From contig JANQQF010000086.1 in NCBI GenBank assembly GCA_028285035.1, forward strand, positions 1-64,000: a stretch of DNA of 64,000 nt. Reading direction: 5' to 3'. The DNA comes from Phycisphaerae bacterium (GTDB taxonomy: Bacteria; Chloroflexota; Anaerolineae; 4572-78; J111). The notes beneath the pieces are model-generated. The model made no database searches. It had not been told where the DNA came from and worked only from the letters and a program-made list of their open reading frames with translations. How positions within the stretch are numbered: position 1 is the first letter of the stretch; every line of letters begins with the position of its first letter. Below are positions 9,876 to 17,053 of the stretch, one piece after another. The translations under genes and the position numbers were made by a program.

Positions 9876-10163
9876 TGTTGTCTCCGTTGTAAAAATTGGA
9901 AGATTGGACGGCTGGAAGGTTGGAAGGCTGGAATTGTCTGTCCCTCTAAACTTGCCAGCGCACTGATTTACGTGTCTCACATATACCCATAGATAGGGCT
10001 GATGTCAAATCTATCATCTTGTTAACATCGTGCGTTATTGTGACGAACGTCGAATAATTGTATTGCTTTTTAGTTGGAACGCAAAAAATCACCTTCACAT
10101 CGTTAGGGCGAATTCATTATCAATGGTAGACTGCTTCACTACTCACTAAGTCAGGAGTTTTGC

Positions 10164-11066
10164 ATGATCAGTATCGGTATGACTTGGGCCGTGATTTCAG
10201 GCATCGGCTTTGGTATTTTTTCACTGACCAACCGCATCGTTGTTCGTAAAATGGAGGTGTTTGTTGGGGCCTTCATCTTGTTCACCTTCACCGCCCTAAC
10301 ATTGGGGGTGATGGCTCTGTTTGCCGAGGATTTATCATTGTGGCAACAACTGTCGCCGCTGGCTGTTTTTTATTTTGCGGTGGCGGGCCTCTTTCACTTT
10401 TTTATCGGCTGGACTCTCTTTCTGGTCAGTCAGCGGAAGATTGGGGCGGCCCGCACCTCAGTTACAATGAGCACGATGCCCTTTTTTGCGACCATTACGG
10501 GCTGGCTCTTTCTGGGCGAGCTCTTGACCGGGCTGGCTCTGGCTGGCATTGGCCTGATTATCCTTGGGGTTTATGTTGTCGCTCAAGACAAGGTGGATGC
10601 GAGCCAGACGACTATTGAAACGGGTTGGCAGAGTTATCTTTATGGCCTGGGCACAGCGCTGTGCTTTGCCATCAGCCCCATTTTTACTCGCCTCGGCCTA
10701 CAAATTCTCCCCGCCCCGCTCATTGGCTCCACGATTGGAATGAGTACGTGTGTGTTAGCCTTTGTGATCCTGTTATCAATCCAGCGAGGTCGTGGGCAGG
10801 CGGTCAATTTAGCGATTGGGCGCAATCTTTTCTTGATGCAAATCGTGCTCGGAGGAATGGGGGGCTTTGCCACGGGGGCGCGTTGGATTGCCTTGCAGAC
10901 CATTCAAGTCGCCCCGGTCGTGGCCCTCAGTCGTCTCAGCGTGCCCATTATCCTGTTCCTGTCCCCCATCGTCATTGGTCAACAACACGAACAAGTGACT
11001 CTCCGTGTCTGGCTGGGGGCTGCCTCGATTTTTGCAGGGTCCTTTTTGTTGATTTTTTATGCGTGA
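10164..11066 (+). CDS. EamA/DMT-superfamily transporter (10 TM helices)
   Basis: This is an inner-membrane permease of the drug/metabolite transporter superfamily: about ten hydrophobic helices in two EamA halves, roughly residues 1-140 and 155-300. The end of the first half carries the typical GWLFLGELLTGLALAGIGLIILGVY pattern (read as GWLFLGE.L...A..G..LI..GV). CAGGAG precedes the ATG by 7 nt. A Rho-independent terminator follows at 11121-11147. Family members export amino acids, nucleosides or metabolites; nothing here fixes the substrate. Because it diverges from gcdH it could share regulation with it, but no operator is obvious in the 288-bp gap. Confidence 0.88.
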   Translation: MISIGMTWAVISGIGFGIFSLTNRIVVRKMEVFVGAFILFTFTALTLGVMALFAEDLSLWQQLSPLAVFYFAVAGLFHFFIGWTLFLVSQRKIGAARTSVTMSTMPFFATITGWLFLGELLTGLALAGIGLIILGVYVVAQDKVDASQTTIETGWQSYLYGLGTALCFAISPIFTRLGLQILPAPLIGSTIGMSTCVLAFVILLSIQRGRGQAVNLAIGRNLFLMQIVLGGMGGFATGARWIALQTIQVAPVVALSRLSVPIILFLSPIVIGQQHEQVTLRVWLGAASIFAGSFLLIFYA

Positions 11067-11120
11067 GCCAGCCTGACCTTTTTTCAAGATTGCCCATAAC
11101 TGAACTGCATCCCCCTGAAG

Positions 11121-11147
11121 GCTCAACCTACCGGGTTGGGCTTTTTT
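11121..11147 (+). terminator. Rho-independent terminator after the EamA gene
   Basis: The stem GCTCAACC / GGTTGGGC (one G-U pair) has a short CTACCG-type loop and is followed by six T residues. A TATATAATGG sequence comes directly after it. The same hairpin-plus-TATATAATGG arrangement recurs at 18971-19014, so the pair may be a copied unit. Confidence 0.8.
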
Positions 11148-11221
11148 GTTATATAATGGTCTCTACTTGTCACACATCGCTTGATTTGTCAAAGAACCAA
11201 AACAAAAAAGAAGGGTAACAA

Positions 11222-11299
11222 ATGGCAAACCAAGAGCAACTGGCTGGACGTCACCAGATGAAATGTGCATATATGGGAAGAAATAGACCCACACTATAA
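11222..11299 (+). pseudogene. Stub of a truncated gene (MANQEQLAGRH..), possibly pentapeptide-repeat type
   Basis: A 25-codon frame starts with ATG behind an AAGAAGGG ribosome site and a TATAAT at 11152, then ends at a TAA at 11297. Its first residues MANQEQLA recall the start of many pentapeptide-repeat proteins of filamentous bacteria (MANQEHLA..), after which the sequence turns unrelated. I read it as a gene whose body was deleted, with expression signals left behind. A genuine micro-protein cannot be excluded. Confidence 0.3.
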
Positions 11300-11373
11300 A
11301 ATTTGTCACGCTTGTATTTAAGAGCTAGTCAATTAACCATAAAAGCCATCGAATTTAGCCCCACAAAGTAAAT

Positions 11374-11922
11374 ATGTTCAACAAAAATAAAACTATCCTT
11401 ATGATAACTGTGTTATGTTTGGGTATTGGGTTGGGGGTAGTATTATGTGCCCCCTTTGTCGCCTGTACGACATTCGATTATTTTTTCCACTTGCGAAATT
11501 CAAGAGGTAAACAGGAAGTCATATCTAAGTTGGCTACTTTATCCTCAGAAGATGTGGAGAATATTACTTTTCGTAGTGAAAACAGGAAGATTTTATACAA
11601 AGTTATCGATGACAATACGGCAATTAATAGCTTTCTTATCTCAATGAATAAGCTTGAATCATCTTCTCTCAATCACCCTAGGTCATTTGGTCATATGTAT
11701 GTATCTGTTTTAACCGATGCTGGGGATACCCTTGAATTTAAGTTTTGGTTTGATTTGAAATCTCCTGACGAGCTCTTTGTCAGCTATATCGACAGTAATG
11801 GACTAGGTGGGCTACTGACATCCCATTATGGCATAGCCAAATCAAATTCTTTACAAGCCTGGATTCTTGAACAAAATGTAATTCCTCCTGAGACTAAGGA
11901 GATTCTATCTACGATCAAGTGA
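11374..11922 (+). CDS. Hypothetical membrane-anchored protein (182 aa)
   Basis: The protein has one N-terminal hydrophobic helix (ILMITVLCLGIGLGVVLCAPFVACT, about residues 9-32). The first residues are KNK, so it is either a signal anchor or a signal peptide. A ~150-residue soluble domain follows. No lipobox is convincing and I recognise no family. Codon use is AT-rich compared with the metabolic genes around it, which fits the accessory character of this stretch. Only a weak ribosome site is visible before the ATG. A hairpin terminator follows at 11949-11972. Confidence 0.6.
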   Translation: MFNKNKTILMITVLCLGIGLGVVLCAPFVACTTFDYFFHLRNSRGKQEVISKLATLSSEDVENITFRSENRKILYKVIDDNTAINSFLISMNKLESSSLNHPRSFGHMYVSVLTDAGDTLEFKFWFDLKSPDELFVSYIDSNGLGGLLTSHYGIAKSNSLQAWILEQNVIPPETKEILSTIK

Positions 11923-11948
11923 ATTCTTATTTTGTTAACAAGCCCCTT

Positions 11949-11972
11949 AGCCACCGTCAGCGATGGCTTTTT
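11949..11972 (+). terminator. Rho-independent terminator
   Basis: The stem AGCCA / TGGCT, extended by two more pairs after a C-A mismatch, has a small loop and is followed by TTTTTC. It ends transcription of the 182-aa hypothetical gene. Confidence 0.6.
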
Positions 11973-12052
11973 CATTTTTACCTTACTCACTTACAATCCT
12001 CTTGGTAGTTACCCTATTTATTGCCATAAAAATAGCTATCAAGGAGGATGTA

Positions 12053-12312
12053 ATGACCCCAATCGAGGATTTTGGACAACTTAGGCTTAGATTTATCGAT
12101 CCTGTACAGCACAATTATGAGGTGATCCGCCCGGTCGTCTTATATTCAGAAACCATTACCGAACGGGGACGTTCCTCACTGATATTAATTTATGTGGGGC
12201 CGACCTAGGTGAGGCGGATCTCACGGACGTAACGTTCAGTGAGATAAATTGTGATGAAGATACCATTTGGCCCGATGGATTTATTCCTATGGATCATGGT
12301 ATAGCTTACTAA
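12053..12312 (+). pseudogene. Chimeric remnant: transposase-like N-terminus joined to a pentapeptide-repeat C-terminus
   Basis: Behind a perfect AAGGAGG (12041-12047), an ATG at 12053 opens a short frame with LRLRFIDPVQHNYEVIRP and ETITERGR, then stops at 12208. This start resembles the helix-turn-helix N-termini of integrase-type transposases common in Chloroflexota (recollection, not a search). In another frame, from about 12166 to the TAA at 12310, the sequence reads DINLCGADLGEADLTDVTF followed by TIWPDGFIP. The first part is a run of pentapeptide repeats (A-D/N-L-X-X) and the second is a typical C-terminal end of such proteins. The two parts are in different frames, so neither is functional. 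This is a deletion or insertion junction. Confidence 0.5.
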
Positions 12313-12384
12313 TCCTAATGGCTGCCCACCGTGCCATCGGTTCTAACTTTTGTATCTTTGTTGAGCTTTTATGTGTGAGGAATG

Positions 12385-12963
12385 TTACGATTTAAGTAGA
12401 ACGCGGAGCATAGTCTCCACAAAAAATGTTTCAGGATCAGGTGTGTCCTCAGCCAGTTTCAAAAACGGTACGATGATCGATCCCATCGTTTTAGCCGCCA
12501 ACTCTGGTGACATGCGCAGCAGGTCTGCCTTGGCGGCCGCCTCAAAAAGGTCCAATCCCGCCGCCATTTGATCGTGCTCTGGGGTTGCTTCCCCTTTGGG
12601 GGCGGTCGTTAGCTGATGAATAATCAGCAATGCCCCTGGAAATTTTTGCCACGACTCCGCGTGGATTCGTAGCATCCCCCGGATGGCTGCTTCGGGAGCC
12701 TGCCTCTCTAATAGGACCATCTGTTCCCTGCCGTAAGCCATCACCGGCTCACAAATGGCCTGAACCAAAGCCTCTTTACTTTCAAAATGTGAATACAAAT
12801 TGCTGCGGGAAACGTCCGCTTCCTCAGTGACATCGGTTAGGGTGACGTTGTCGATGCCCTGCTCGGCAAAGAGTTGGGTGGCTGCGGCGAGGATACGCTC
12901 CCGCACCCGTGCTCGTCGACGGGCGACTCTGGTAGAGCCGCTTTCTTGATTTTTGGAATTCAT
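12385..12963 (-). CDS. TetR-family transcriptional regulator of the adjacent exporter
   Basis: An N-terminal helix-turn-helix (RILAAATQLFAEQGIDN-TLTDVTEEADVSRSNLYSHFESKEAL) is followed by an all-helical ligand-binding domain. Length is ~193 aa from the ATG at 12963; an ATG at 12978 is equally possible, as neither has a good ribosome site. The frame stays open upstream, but that part is intergenic: it runs through an operator-like palindrome and a dispersed repeat. The regulator is divergent from the FtsX-type permease/ABC ATPase pair at 13240-15234. That is the standard layout of a TetR repressor controlling an exporter and itself. The inducer is unknown. Confidence 0.88.
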   Translation of the reverse strand: MNSKNQESGSTRVARRRARVRERILAAATQLFAEQGIDNVTLTDVTEEADVSRSNLYSHFESKEALVQAICEPVMAYGREQMVLLERQAPEAAIRGMLRIHAESWQKFPGALLIIHQLTTAPKGEATPEHDQMAAGLDLFEAAAKADLLRMSPELAAKTMGSIIVPFLKLAEDTPDPETFFVETMLRVLLKS

Positions 12964-12994
12964 AGCTTGACTTATCATACTGGTAGGTGTAAAA

Positions 12995-13012
12995 TCGTAC
13001 TTTGTAGTACGA
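12995..13012. promoter_or_regulatory. Putative TetR operator (TCGTAC-n6-GTACGA)
   Basis: The inverted repeat TCGTACTTTGTAGTACGA (6-bp perfect arms, 6-bp spacer) lies 18-33 bp upstream of the possible tetR starts, in the tetR/permease divergent region. Position and symmetry fit autorepression by the neighbouring TetR protein. This is inferred from layout only. Confidence 0.6.
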
Positions 13013-13117
13013 AAAATAATTTTATGGTCCGATATGAGTTTTTGTAGTTCTATTTTATGTAAGTCTGGTTGATTTGTAAAGTCAAAGTGGTTTCTGTTGA
13101 CATTGACATTCTTTGTA

Positions 13118-13178
13118 AATGACCATTCGGGAAGATTTCTCAACCTCCGGTTTCGAAATGCCAGTCAAATATTTTGTC
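13118..13178. repeat. Second copy of the dispersed repeat found at 6403-6465
   Basis: The block CCATTCGGGAAGATTTCTCA followed by ACCTCCGG, CGAAATG and ATTTTGTCAACCGA aligns with the right half of the 6377-6428 palindrome and its downstream flank (CCATCCGGGAGGATTTGTCG, ACCTGCCG, AAAATGA, CTTTTGTCAATCGA). Here only one arm is present, so no hairpin forms. It sits immediately upstream of the permease gene. Confidence 0.6.
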
Positions 13179-13239
13179 AACCGACCCTACAACAGCTCTG
13201 AGCGAGACAAAGTTTGAATTGGCCAAAAGGAGAAATCAA

Positions 13240-14400
13240 ATGGCTCTATTTCTGGCAACAAAAGAGATGATCCGAAATAAATTTCGTTTCATTGCGGTAA
13301 TTTTGATTGTAGCCTTAGTCATGCTGCTGGTAATTTTCCTGGCCGCGCTAGGCGATGGGTTGGCGCAAAGTGCCAAGGAGTATATCGAGTCGATAGATGC
13401 GGAGTTGGTTGTATTTCAGGCGGATGTCGATTACTCCATTCCAGCCAGCCAATTGGGGACGACCAAACTCAACAATCTCCGACGGGTTGAGGGAGTTGAA
13501 GCGGCTGGCCCCGTGGGCTTTAGTGTGGCCTCAATTATGCTCAGTCGGGGTGATGTGGCCGAGCGGCTCGAAGTAGCCTTAATCGGCGTAGAGCCAGGAA
13601 TGCCGGGGGCACCATCAGTATTTCAAGGCCGCACCTTGGCTGACGAGCGGGTCCAAGAGATTGTCCTTGACCAACACATCCTCAATCACGTTGATTTACC
13701 AGTAGGAACATTGATCACCCTCAAAGTGACTCAGGGGGCGGAAGAGCAATTTTATGAATTTACCGTGGTTGGGCATACCTCGGGCAAAAAGTTCAATTTT
13801 CTGCCGAGTGCCTTTGTTTCTCTCGATGTGTGGAACCGGGTGAAGCCACAGGAGGTGCGGGGTGGGAACAGTGGTGAGCCAATTTTTAATATCGTTGCCG
13901 TGAAGTTGGCTGACCCGGCGTCCGATGCGGTCGTGGCGAGCGCAATCGAGCAAAATGTGCAACGCACTGAGGTGACCGATCTAGTCACCACCTACTCCTC
14001 CACCCAAGGCTTTAATGATATGCAATCGATTATCGGTACCCAGCAGAATTTGGTGCTCTTGATCGGGCTTCTGATCATCGGCGGCTTCTTTCAAATTCAA
14101 GCTCTGCAAAAGATCGTGCAGGTGGGGATGCTCAAAGCGCTTGGGGCCTCAAATGGGCTGATCGCCGGGGTTCTGCTCATTCAGGTAACACTGACCACCC
14201 TCTTTGGATTGCTTATTGGCGGCCTTGGCATCGGCATCCTCGCCTCGATTGTCCCCTCCACTGTTCCCTTTGTTTTCGACGGCCAAAAAATCCTGATCGC
14301 CATCATCACCCTACTTCTAATCGCCCCCCTCGCCTCGCTTATTTCCCTGCGTACTTTGGTCAAAGTGGAGCCGCTGCGGGCGTTGGGCTTGGGGGGATAA
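13240..14400 (+). CDS. FtsX/MacB-type ABC transporter permease (DevC-like)
   Basis: This permease has one helix near the N-terminus (residues ~14-37, FRFIAVILIVALVMLLVIFLAAL), then a large extracytoplasmic MacB_PCD-like domain (~40-265) and an FtsX domain with three helices (~280-385). KIVQVGMLKALGASNGLI is the coupling stretch of FtsX-type permeases. I chose the ATG at 13240 because AAAAGGAG lies 7 nt upstream; the longer frame would need a TTG inside a dispersed repeat. The ATPase partner follows at 14524. Together they should form a MacB/Lol-type mechanotransmission exporter for lipids, peptides or drugs. No adaptor (MacA-like) gene is intact nearby. Confidence 0.88.
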   Translation: MALFLATKEMIRNKFRFIAVILIVALVMLLVIFLAALGDGLAQSAKEYIESIDAELVVFQADVDYSIPASQLGTTKLNNLRRVEGVEAAGPVGFSVASIMLSRGDVAERLEVALIGVEPGMPGAPSVFQGRTLADERVQEIVLDQHILNHVDLPVGTLITLKVTQGAEEQFYEFTVVGHTSGKKFNFLPSAFVSLDVWNRVKPQEVRGGNSGEPIFNIVAVKLADPASDAVVASAIEQNVQRTEVTDLVTTYSSTQGFNDMQSIIGTQQNLVLLIGLLIIGGFFQIQALQKIVQVGMLKALGASNGLIAGVLLIQVTLTTLFGLLIGGLGIGILASIVPSTVPFVFDGQKILIAIITLLLIAPLASLISLRTLVKVEPLRALGLGG

Positions 14401-14448
14401 ATGACGAATGGAACCAATTAGGAATAAGCTTTGGCAAAGACGTTAACA

Positions 14449-14478
14449 ATTCAACAATTAATCGATTAATTGTTGAAT
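14449..14478. promoter_or_regulatory. 30-bp perfect palindrome between permease and ATPase genes
   Basis: Two 15-bp arms (ATTCAACAATTAATC / GATTAATTGTTGAAT) meet without a loop in the 123-bp spacer between the exporter genes. It is too AT-rich and lacks the T-run of a terminator. It could be a protein-binding site or an mRNA stem that adjusts ATPase expression relative to the permease. Confidence 0.6.
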
Positions 14479-14523
14479 GAACTTCATGATGACTTTATAT
14501 TCTATTTCTAAAGGAATCAACCC

Positions 14524-15234
14524 ATGACAATCGCTTTATCAGCAAACGCGTTAACCAAAATTTACGATGTTGGCCCCACCCAAATTCGGGCAGTGGATGA
14601 CGTGTCATTTTCCGTTGCAGCCGGTGAACTGGTGGCTCTCGTCGGACCCAGCGGCTCGGGTAAAACAACATTGCTGGCCCTACTAGCGGGCCTGCTTCGC
14701 TCGGACCGTGGCTCGGTCTCGATTGATGGGCAGGACTTTAGCCAAAGGAGTGATACCACGCTGGCCCAATTTCGCCGCAAACACATTGGCTTCACCTTTC
14801 AAGCTAACAACCTGCTTCCTTACCTGACCGTTCTGGAAAACGTCGAAGCCATGCTGCGCCTAAATGGGAAGCTGACCCAAGCGGGAAAAGGGTACGCCCG
14901 TGAACTCCTTGATCGTCTGGGACTGGCTGATCGGCTGCACAACCTACCCTCGCAGCTCTCCGGCGGGCAACAGCAACGGGTAGCGATTGCCCGAGCGATG
15001 GTCCACAACCCCAAGCTAGTCCTGATGGATGAACCCACGGCCAGCCTGGACACTACCCGTGCCCATCAAGTCGTCAAAACCTTTGCCGACCTCATCCATC
15101 ACCAGCAAAAAGCTGGCATCATGGTCACCCATGACTTGCGGATGTGTACCTATGCTGATCGTGTTTTACAGATGGAGGATGGCCAGTTGGGGCAAGAAAG
15201 TGCTGAGCGGGCTGGGATTGAGGTGTTTCAGTAG
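14524..15234 (+). CDS. ABC transporter ATPase, MacB/LolD/DevA type
   Basis: The 236-aa nucleotide-binding subunit has all motifs intact: Walker [10 protein letters not shown] (residues 41-49), Q-loop in [14 protein letters not shown], signature LSGGQQQR (~144), Walker B LVLMDEP (~168), D-loop SLD and H-loop MVTHD (~200). The insertion pattern around the Q-loop and the [13 protein letters not shown] region match the MacB/LolD group that pairs with FtsX-type permeases, as found 123 bp upstream. AAAGGAAT precedes the ATG. It is peripheral on the inner face of the membrane. It is probably co-transcribed with the permease and repressed by the divergent TetR. Confidence 0.93.
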   Translation: MTIALSANALTKIYDVGPTQIRAVDDVSFSVAAGELVALVGPSGSGKTTLLALLAGLLRSDRGSVSIDGQDFSQRSDTTLAQFRRKHIGFTFQANNLLPYLTVLENVEAMLRLNGKLTQAGKGYARELLDRLGLADRLHNLPSQLSGGQQQRVAIARAMVHNPKLVLMDEPTASLDTTRAHQVVKTFADLIHHQQKAGIMVTHDLRMCTYADRVLQMEDGQLGQESAERAGIEVFQ

Positions 15235-15514
15235 GGGGTGTGACAAATGACGAATTTAGTGGAGTAGTATCCAGAACGATTGGGGTAAGTGCGAGTGAGT
15301 ACCTCCACAAAAGGCGTTGAGCGGTTGGTGGATGCCCATCGGGTAACCTTATGTTTTGATCTGGCAAAGATCGGTAATCTGGACGAACCAAGCCCCAGCC
15401 AAAACCTGGAAACGACCGAGGGGCTATATCGTCACCTCAGACGATGAAATCAGACGGCAACATAGCCGCTATAGTCCGGTCAATAAGCTGAGTTTGGACT
15501 AGGGGGATAAATCA
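15235..15514. other. Spacer with a possible gene remnant, not identified
   Basis: This 280-bp spacer follows the ABC ATPase. One plus-strand frame between 15298 and 15444 reads protein-like sequence (GVERLVDAHRVTLCFDLAKI, then LETTEGLYRHLRR) without a start codon and ends in TGA. It may be a decayed gene, but I cannot assign it to a family. Confidence 0.3.
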
Positions 15515-16033
15515 TCAACACCATACCCAAACATCCCATCGAAAAAAACTTCTCCTCTGTGGGTCAATTTCAATGGTTTTGTTATTCTCGAATGAAACCT
15601 GCCAAGAAGGCCCCCACCGAATTCCATCGCGTGAGAGGCCCAATCGATAGTCAGAGGATGCAATCTCTGACATACAGGCGACACTATCATAATTGGAGGT
15701 AATGAAGAAGCTATTGGGCATTGTACCCCCTTGTGTGGAGGCAATGTAATGATGAATGACTCTTTGCTCTGACCAAATCTCAAGTTGAAATAGAGACCCT
15801 AATCCAATAGGCAAAGCGCAAGGCAAAAAGATCAGAATGACAATAAGTGTCCGCCACTGCCGTCTTGAAATGGTCCAATAGATAAGACCAATAAAAAAAC
15901 AGGATAGAGTCACCATTAGAAAAATAGGTGCTAGAAGTGTGATCATTAGAAGTAGACCTGAAAAAAGGTCGCCACTAATGAACATAGTGGGTAAAAGTTG
16001 AGGAAACAAGATCACTGGTACACGAAACCCCAC
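15515..16033 (-). CDS. Hypothetical membrane protein (up to 172 aa)
   Basis: The N-terminal half holds two to three hydrophobic helices (LLPTMFISGDLFSGLLLMI, LMVTLSCFFIGLIYW, TLIVILIFLPCALPIGL). A soluble C-terminal part of ~90 residues with no recognised motif follows. The longest frame starts with GTG at 16033; an ATG at 15985 (MFISGD) would trim 16 residues, and no ribosome site distinguishes them. The spread of charged and hydrophobic residues looks coding. It lies between an exporter and a tRNA-like remnant in a mobile, AT-rich stretch. Function is unknown. Confidence 0.5.
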   Translation of the reverse strand: MGFRVPVILFPQLLPTMFISGDLFSGLLLMITLLAPIFLMVTLSCFFIGLIYWTISRRQWRTLIVILIFLPCALPIGLGSLFQLEIWSEQRVIHHYIASTQGGTMPNSFFITSNYDSVACMSEIASSDYRLGLSRDGIRWGPSWQVSFENNKTIEIDPQRRSFFRWDVWVWC

Positions 16034-16088
16034 TTATAACTAATCTTACTTCATTTTACCACAATTCAGTTAAATTTAGGATGGGTAT

Positions 16089-16116
16089 TTGTTAAAAAAA
16101 AGGTTGGGTGTATAAT
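16089..16116 (+). promoter_or_regulatory. Strong sigma-70-like promoter (TTGTTA-16-TATAAT)
   Basis: TTGTTA at 16089-16094 and a consensus TATAAT at 16111-16116 are separated by 16 bp. Transcription would start near 16123 and run into the tRNA-Leu-like remnant at 16134-16215, so it looks like the former tRNA promoter. Confidence 0.55.
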
Positions 16117-16133
16117 GCGGCGAAGGTGGTGCA

Positions 16134-16215
16134 GGGCCGCAATTGGATTTAGGATCTAGTGAGATATACTCAGCCGAGTATCACACTCATGTGGGTTCGA
16201 GTCCCTCTCGGCCCA
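16134..16215 (+). tRNA. tRNA-Leu(UAG)-like remnant lacking a normal D-arm (probable pseudo-tRNA)
   Basis: GGGCCG at 16134 pairs with CGGCCC ending at 16214, followed by discriminator A. A T-arm with GGTTCGAGTCCC is intact in the loop but has a mismatch in the stem. The stretch TTGGA-TTTAGGA-TCTAG forms a 5-bp anticodon stem (two wobbles) with anticodon TAG and G37, typical of tRNA-Leu. A long variable arm (ATACTC AGCC GAGTAT) also fits class II tRNA. Only two bases separate acceptor and anticodon stems, so the D-arm is missing and the variable region is too long. I read it as a deleted tRNA-Leu gene rather than a working tRNA. Confidence 0.45.
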
Positions 16216-16292
16216 TCTGAATGAGGGCGGCCCTCAACACCAATGAGGGCAACTTTCTCCTGATAGATTGTCTTTACCACTGGGAGAGACCG

Positions 16293-16338
16293 ACCTTTGT
16301 ACAAAACACCCCTCATTCTTAACGAATAAATCAAAGCA
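16293..16338. repeat. Direct repeat, copy A (upstream of dgkA)
   Basis: ACCTTTGTACAAAA followed by CCTCATTCTT, GAATAAATCAAAGC matches copy B at 16857-16902, with a few differences over 46 bp and an offset of 564 bp. Each copy leads straight into a terminator hairpin. The copies bracket the dgkA-like gene. Confidence 0.75.
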
Positions 16339-16363
16339 CTGTCATTAATTGGCAGTGCTTTTT
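16335..16363 (+). terminator. Rho-independent terminator upstream of dgkA
   Basis: AGCACTGTC / GGCAGTGCT form a 9-bp stem (one G-T pair) around a 7-nt loop, followed by TTTTT. It would end transcripts from the tRNA-like remnant. Confidence 0.8.
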
Positions 16364-16436
16364 GTGTAGTAACGATCTGGAATGTGTCGTATTAGACAGT
16401 CAGTCTAATAATTGTTAGCTTTTTCAAGTGAGCTGA

Positions 16437-16832
16437 ATGAAGAATAAACTTCTCAATACAGGTACATCTGGTTTTAACCCAATCAGAAAGGTCTCAATTG
16501 CGTTAAGAGGGATATATTTAGCGGTAATTTTGGATTTTTCTGTAGCATATAAAATAGTTTTGTCTATTATTTTATTGGCTGGCTTATTTTATTACAGGCA
16601 ATGGTTAGATTTTGGGCTGGTGCTATTAGCTACCGGTTTGGTCATACTTTCAGAAATATTCAATACCGCTATTGAGGCGCTTTGTGATTTTATCGAAAGT
16701 GATGAAAACCCAAAGATTGGTTTAATCAAAGATGTTTCGGCAGGTGCAGTTGGGATCGGTATTTTTATATGGTTCATCATTATCTTTATAGAAGTTTATC
16801 GGGCGTATGACTTCTTACGTATGCAAAACTAA
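16437..16832 (+). CDS. dgkA: Diacylglycerol/undecaprenol kinase, DgkA family
   Basis: A small integral-membrane kinase of the prokaryotic DgkA family, 131 aa. The family signature is clear: EIFNTAIEALCDFIESDENP, then KIGLIKDVSAGAV, where the Glu, Asn and second Asp residues build the active site. Three to four transmembrane helices are predicted (about residues 40-57, 60-78 and 98-120). These enzymes phosphorylate diacylglycerol, or undecaprenol in Gram-positive-like lineages, recycling lipid intermediates of envelope synthesis. The start is the ATG at 16437 with GTGAG upstream. The gene stands alone, bracketed by two direct-repeat/terminator units, which suggests it was acquired or moved as a cassette. 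Confidence 0.88.
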   Translation: MKNKLLNTGTSGFNPIRKVSIALRGIYLAVILDFSVAYKIVLSIILLAGLFYYRQWLDFGLVLLATGLVILSEIFNTAIEALCDFIESDENPKIGLIKDVSAGAVGIGIFIWFIIIFIEVYRAYDFLRMQN

Positions 16833-16856
16833 CAAAGCCATCTTGCGAGGAAACCA

Positions 16857-16902
16857 ACCTTTGTACAAAACTGCCCTCATTCTTGATGAATAAATCAAAG
16901 CT
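16857..16902. repeat. Direct repeat, copy B (downstream of dgkA)
   Basis: Partner of the repeat at 16293-16338 (ACCTTTGTACAAAA, CCCTCATTCTT, GAATAAATCAAAGC). It begins just after the dgkA stop codon and runs into the terminator at 16899. Confidence 0.75.
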
Positions 16903-16930
16903 TCACCATTAACTTGGTGGGGCTTTTTTG
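16899..16930 (+). terminator. Rho-independent terminator after dgkA
   Basis: AGCTTCACC / GGTGGGGCT form a 9-bp stem with two G-T pairs and an ATTAACTT loop, followed by TTTTTT. A TATAAT follows at 16935, next to a new small reading frame. Confidence 0.85.
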
Positions 16931-16945
16931 CCGTATAATTGACGT

Positions 16946-17053
16946 ATGGCAGACAGACTAACCCGTGAAGATGTTGAGCGCATTGTAAGAAAGGCAAGGG
17001 CAAAACGTTCAATAGAGATATTGCACAATAAGGAGAAAAGAAAAAAAGAATAA
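16946..17053 (+). pseudogene. Small reading frame truncated by the IS insertion
   Basis: ATG at 16946 opens MADRLTREDVERIVRKARAK and runs ten residues further before crossing the IS left terminal repeat at 17021 and stopping at TAA 17051. A TATAAT at 16935 is too close for a normal leader, so the annotated start or promoter may be wrong. The charged TREDVE-IV-KAR opening recalls proteins that continue into pentapeptide repeats, but the rest is gone. No continuation is visible to the right of the IS. Confidence 0.35.

Noticed and set aside
12964..13143. N-terminal extension of the TetR gene to 252 residues
   Set aside because: The extra 60 codons run through the operator-like dyad and a dispersed repeat; TetR proteins of this length start at the ATG near 12963 or 12978.
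13174..13239. TTG start for the FtsX permease
   Set aside because: The TTG lies in a dispersed repeat; the ATG at 13240 has AAAAGGAG at ideal distance.
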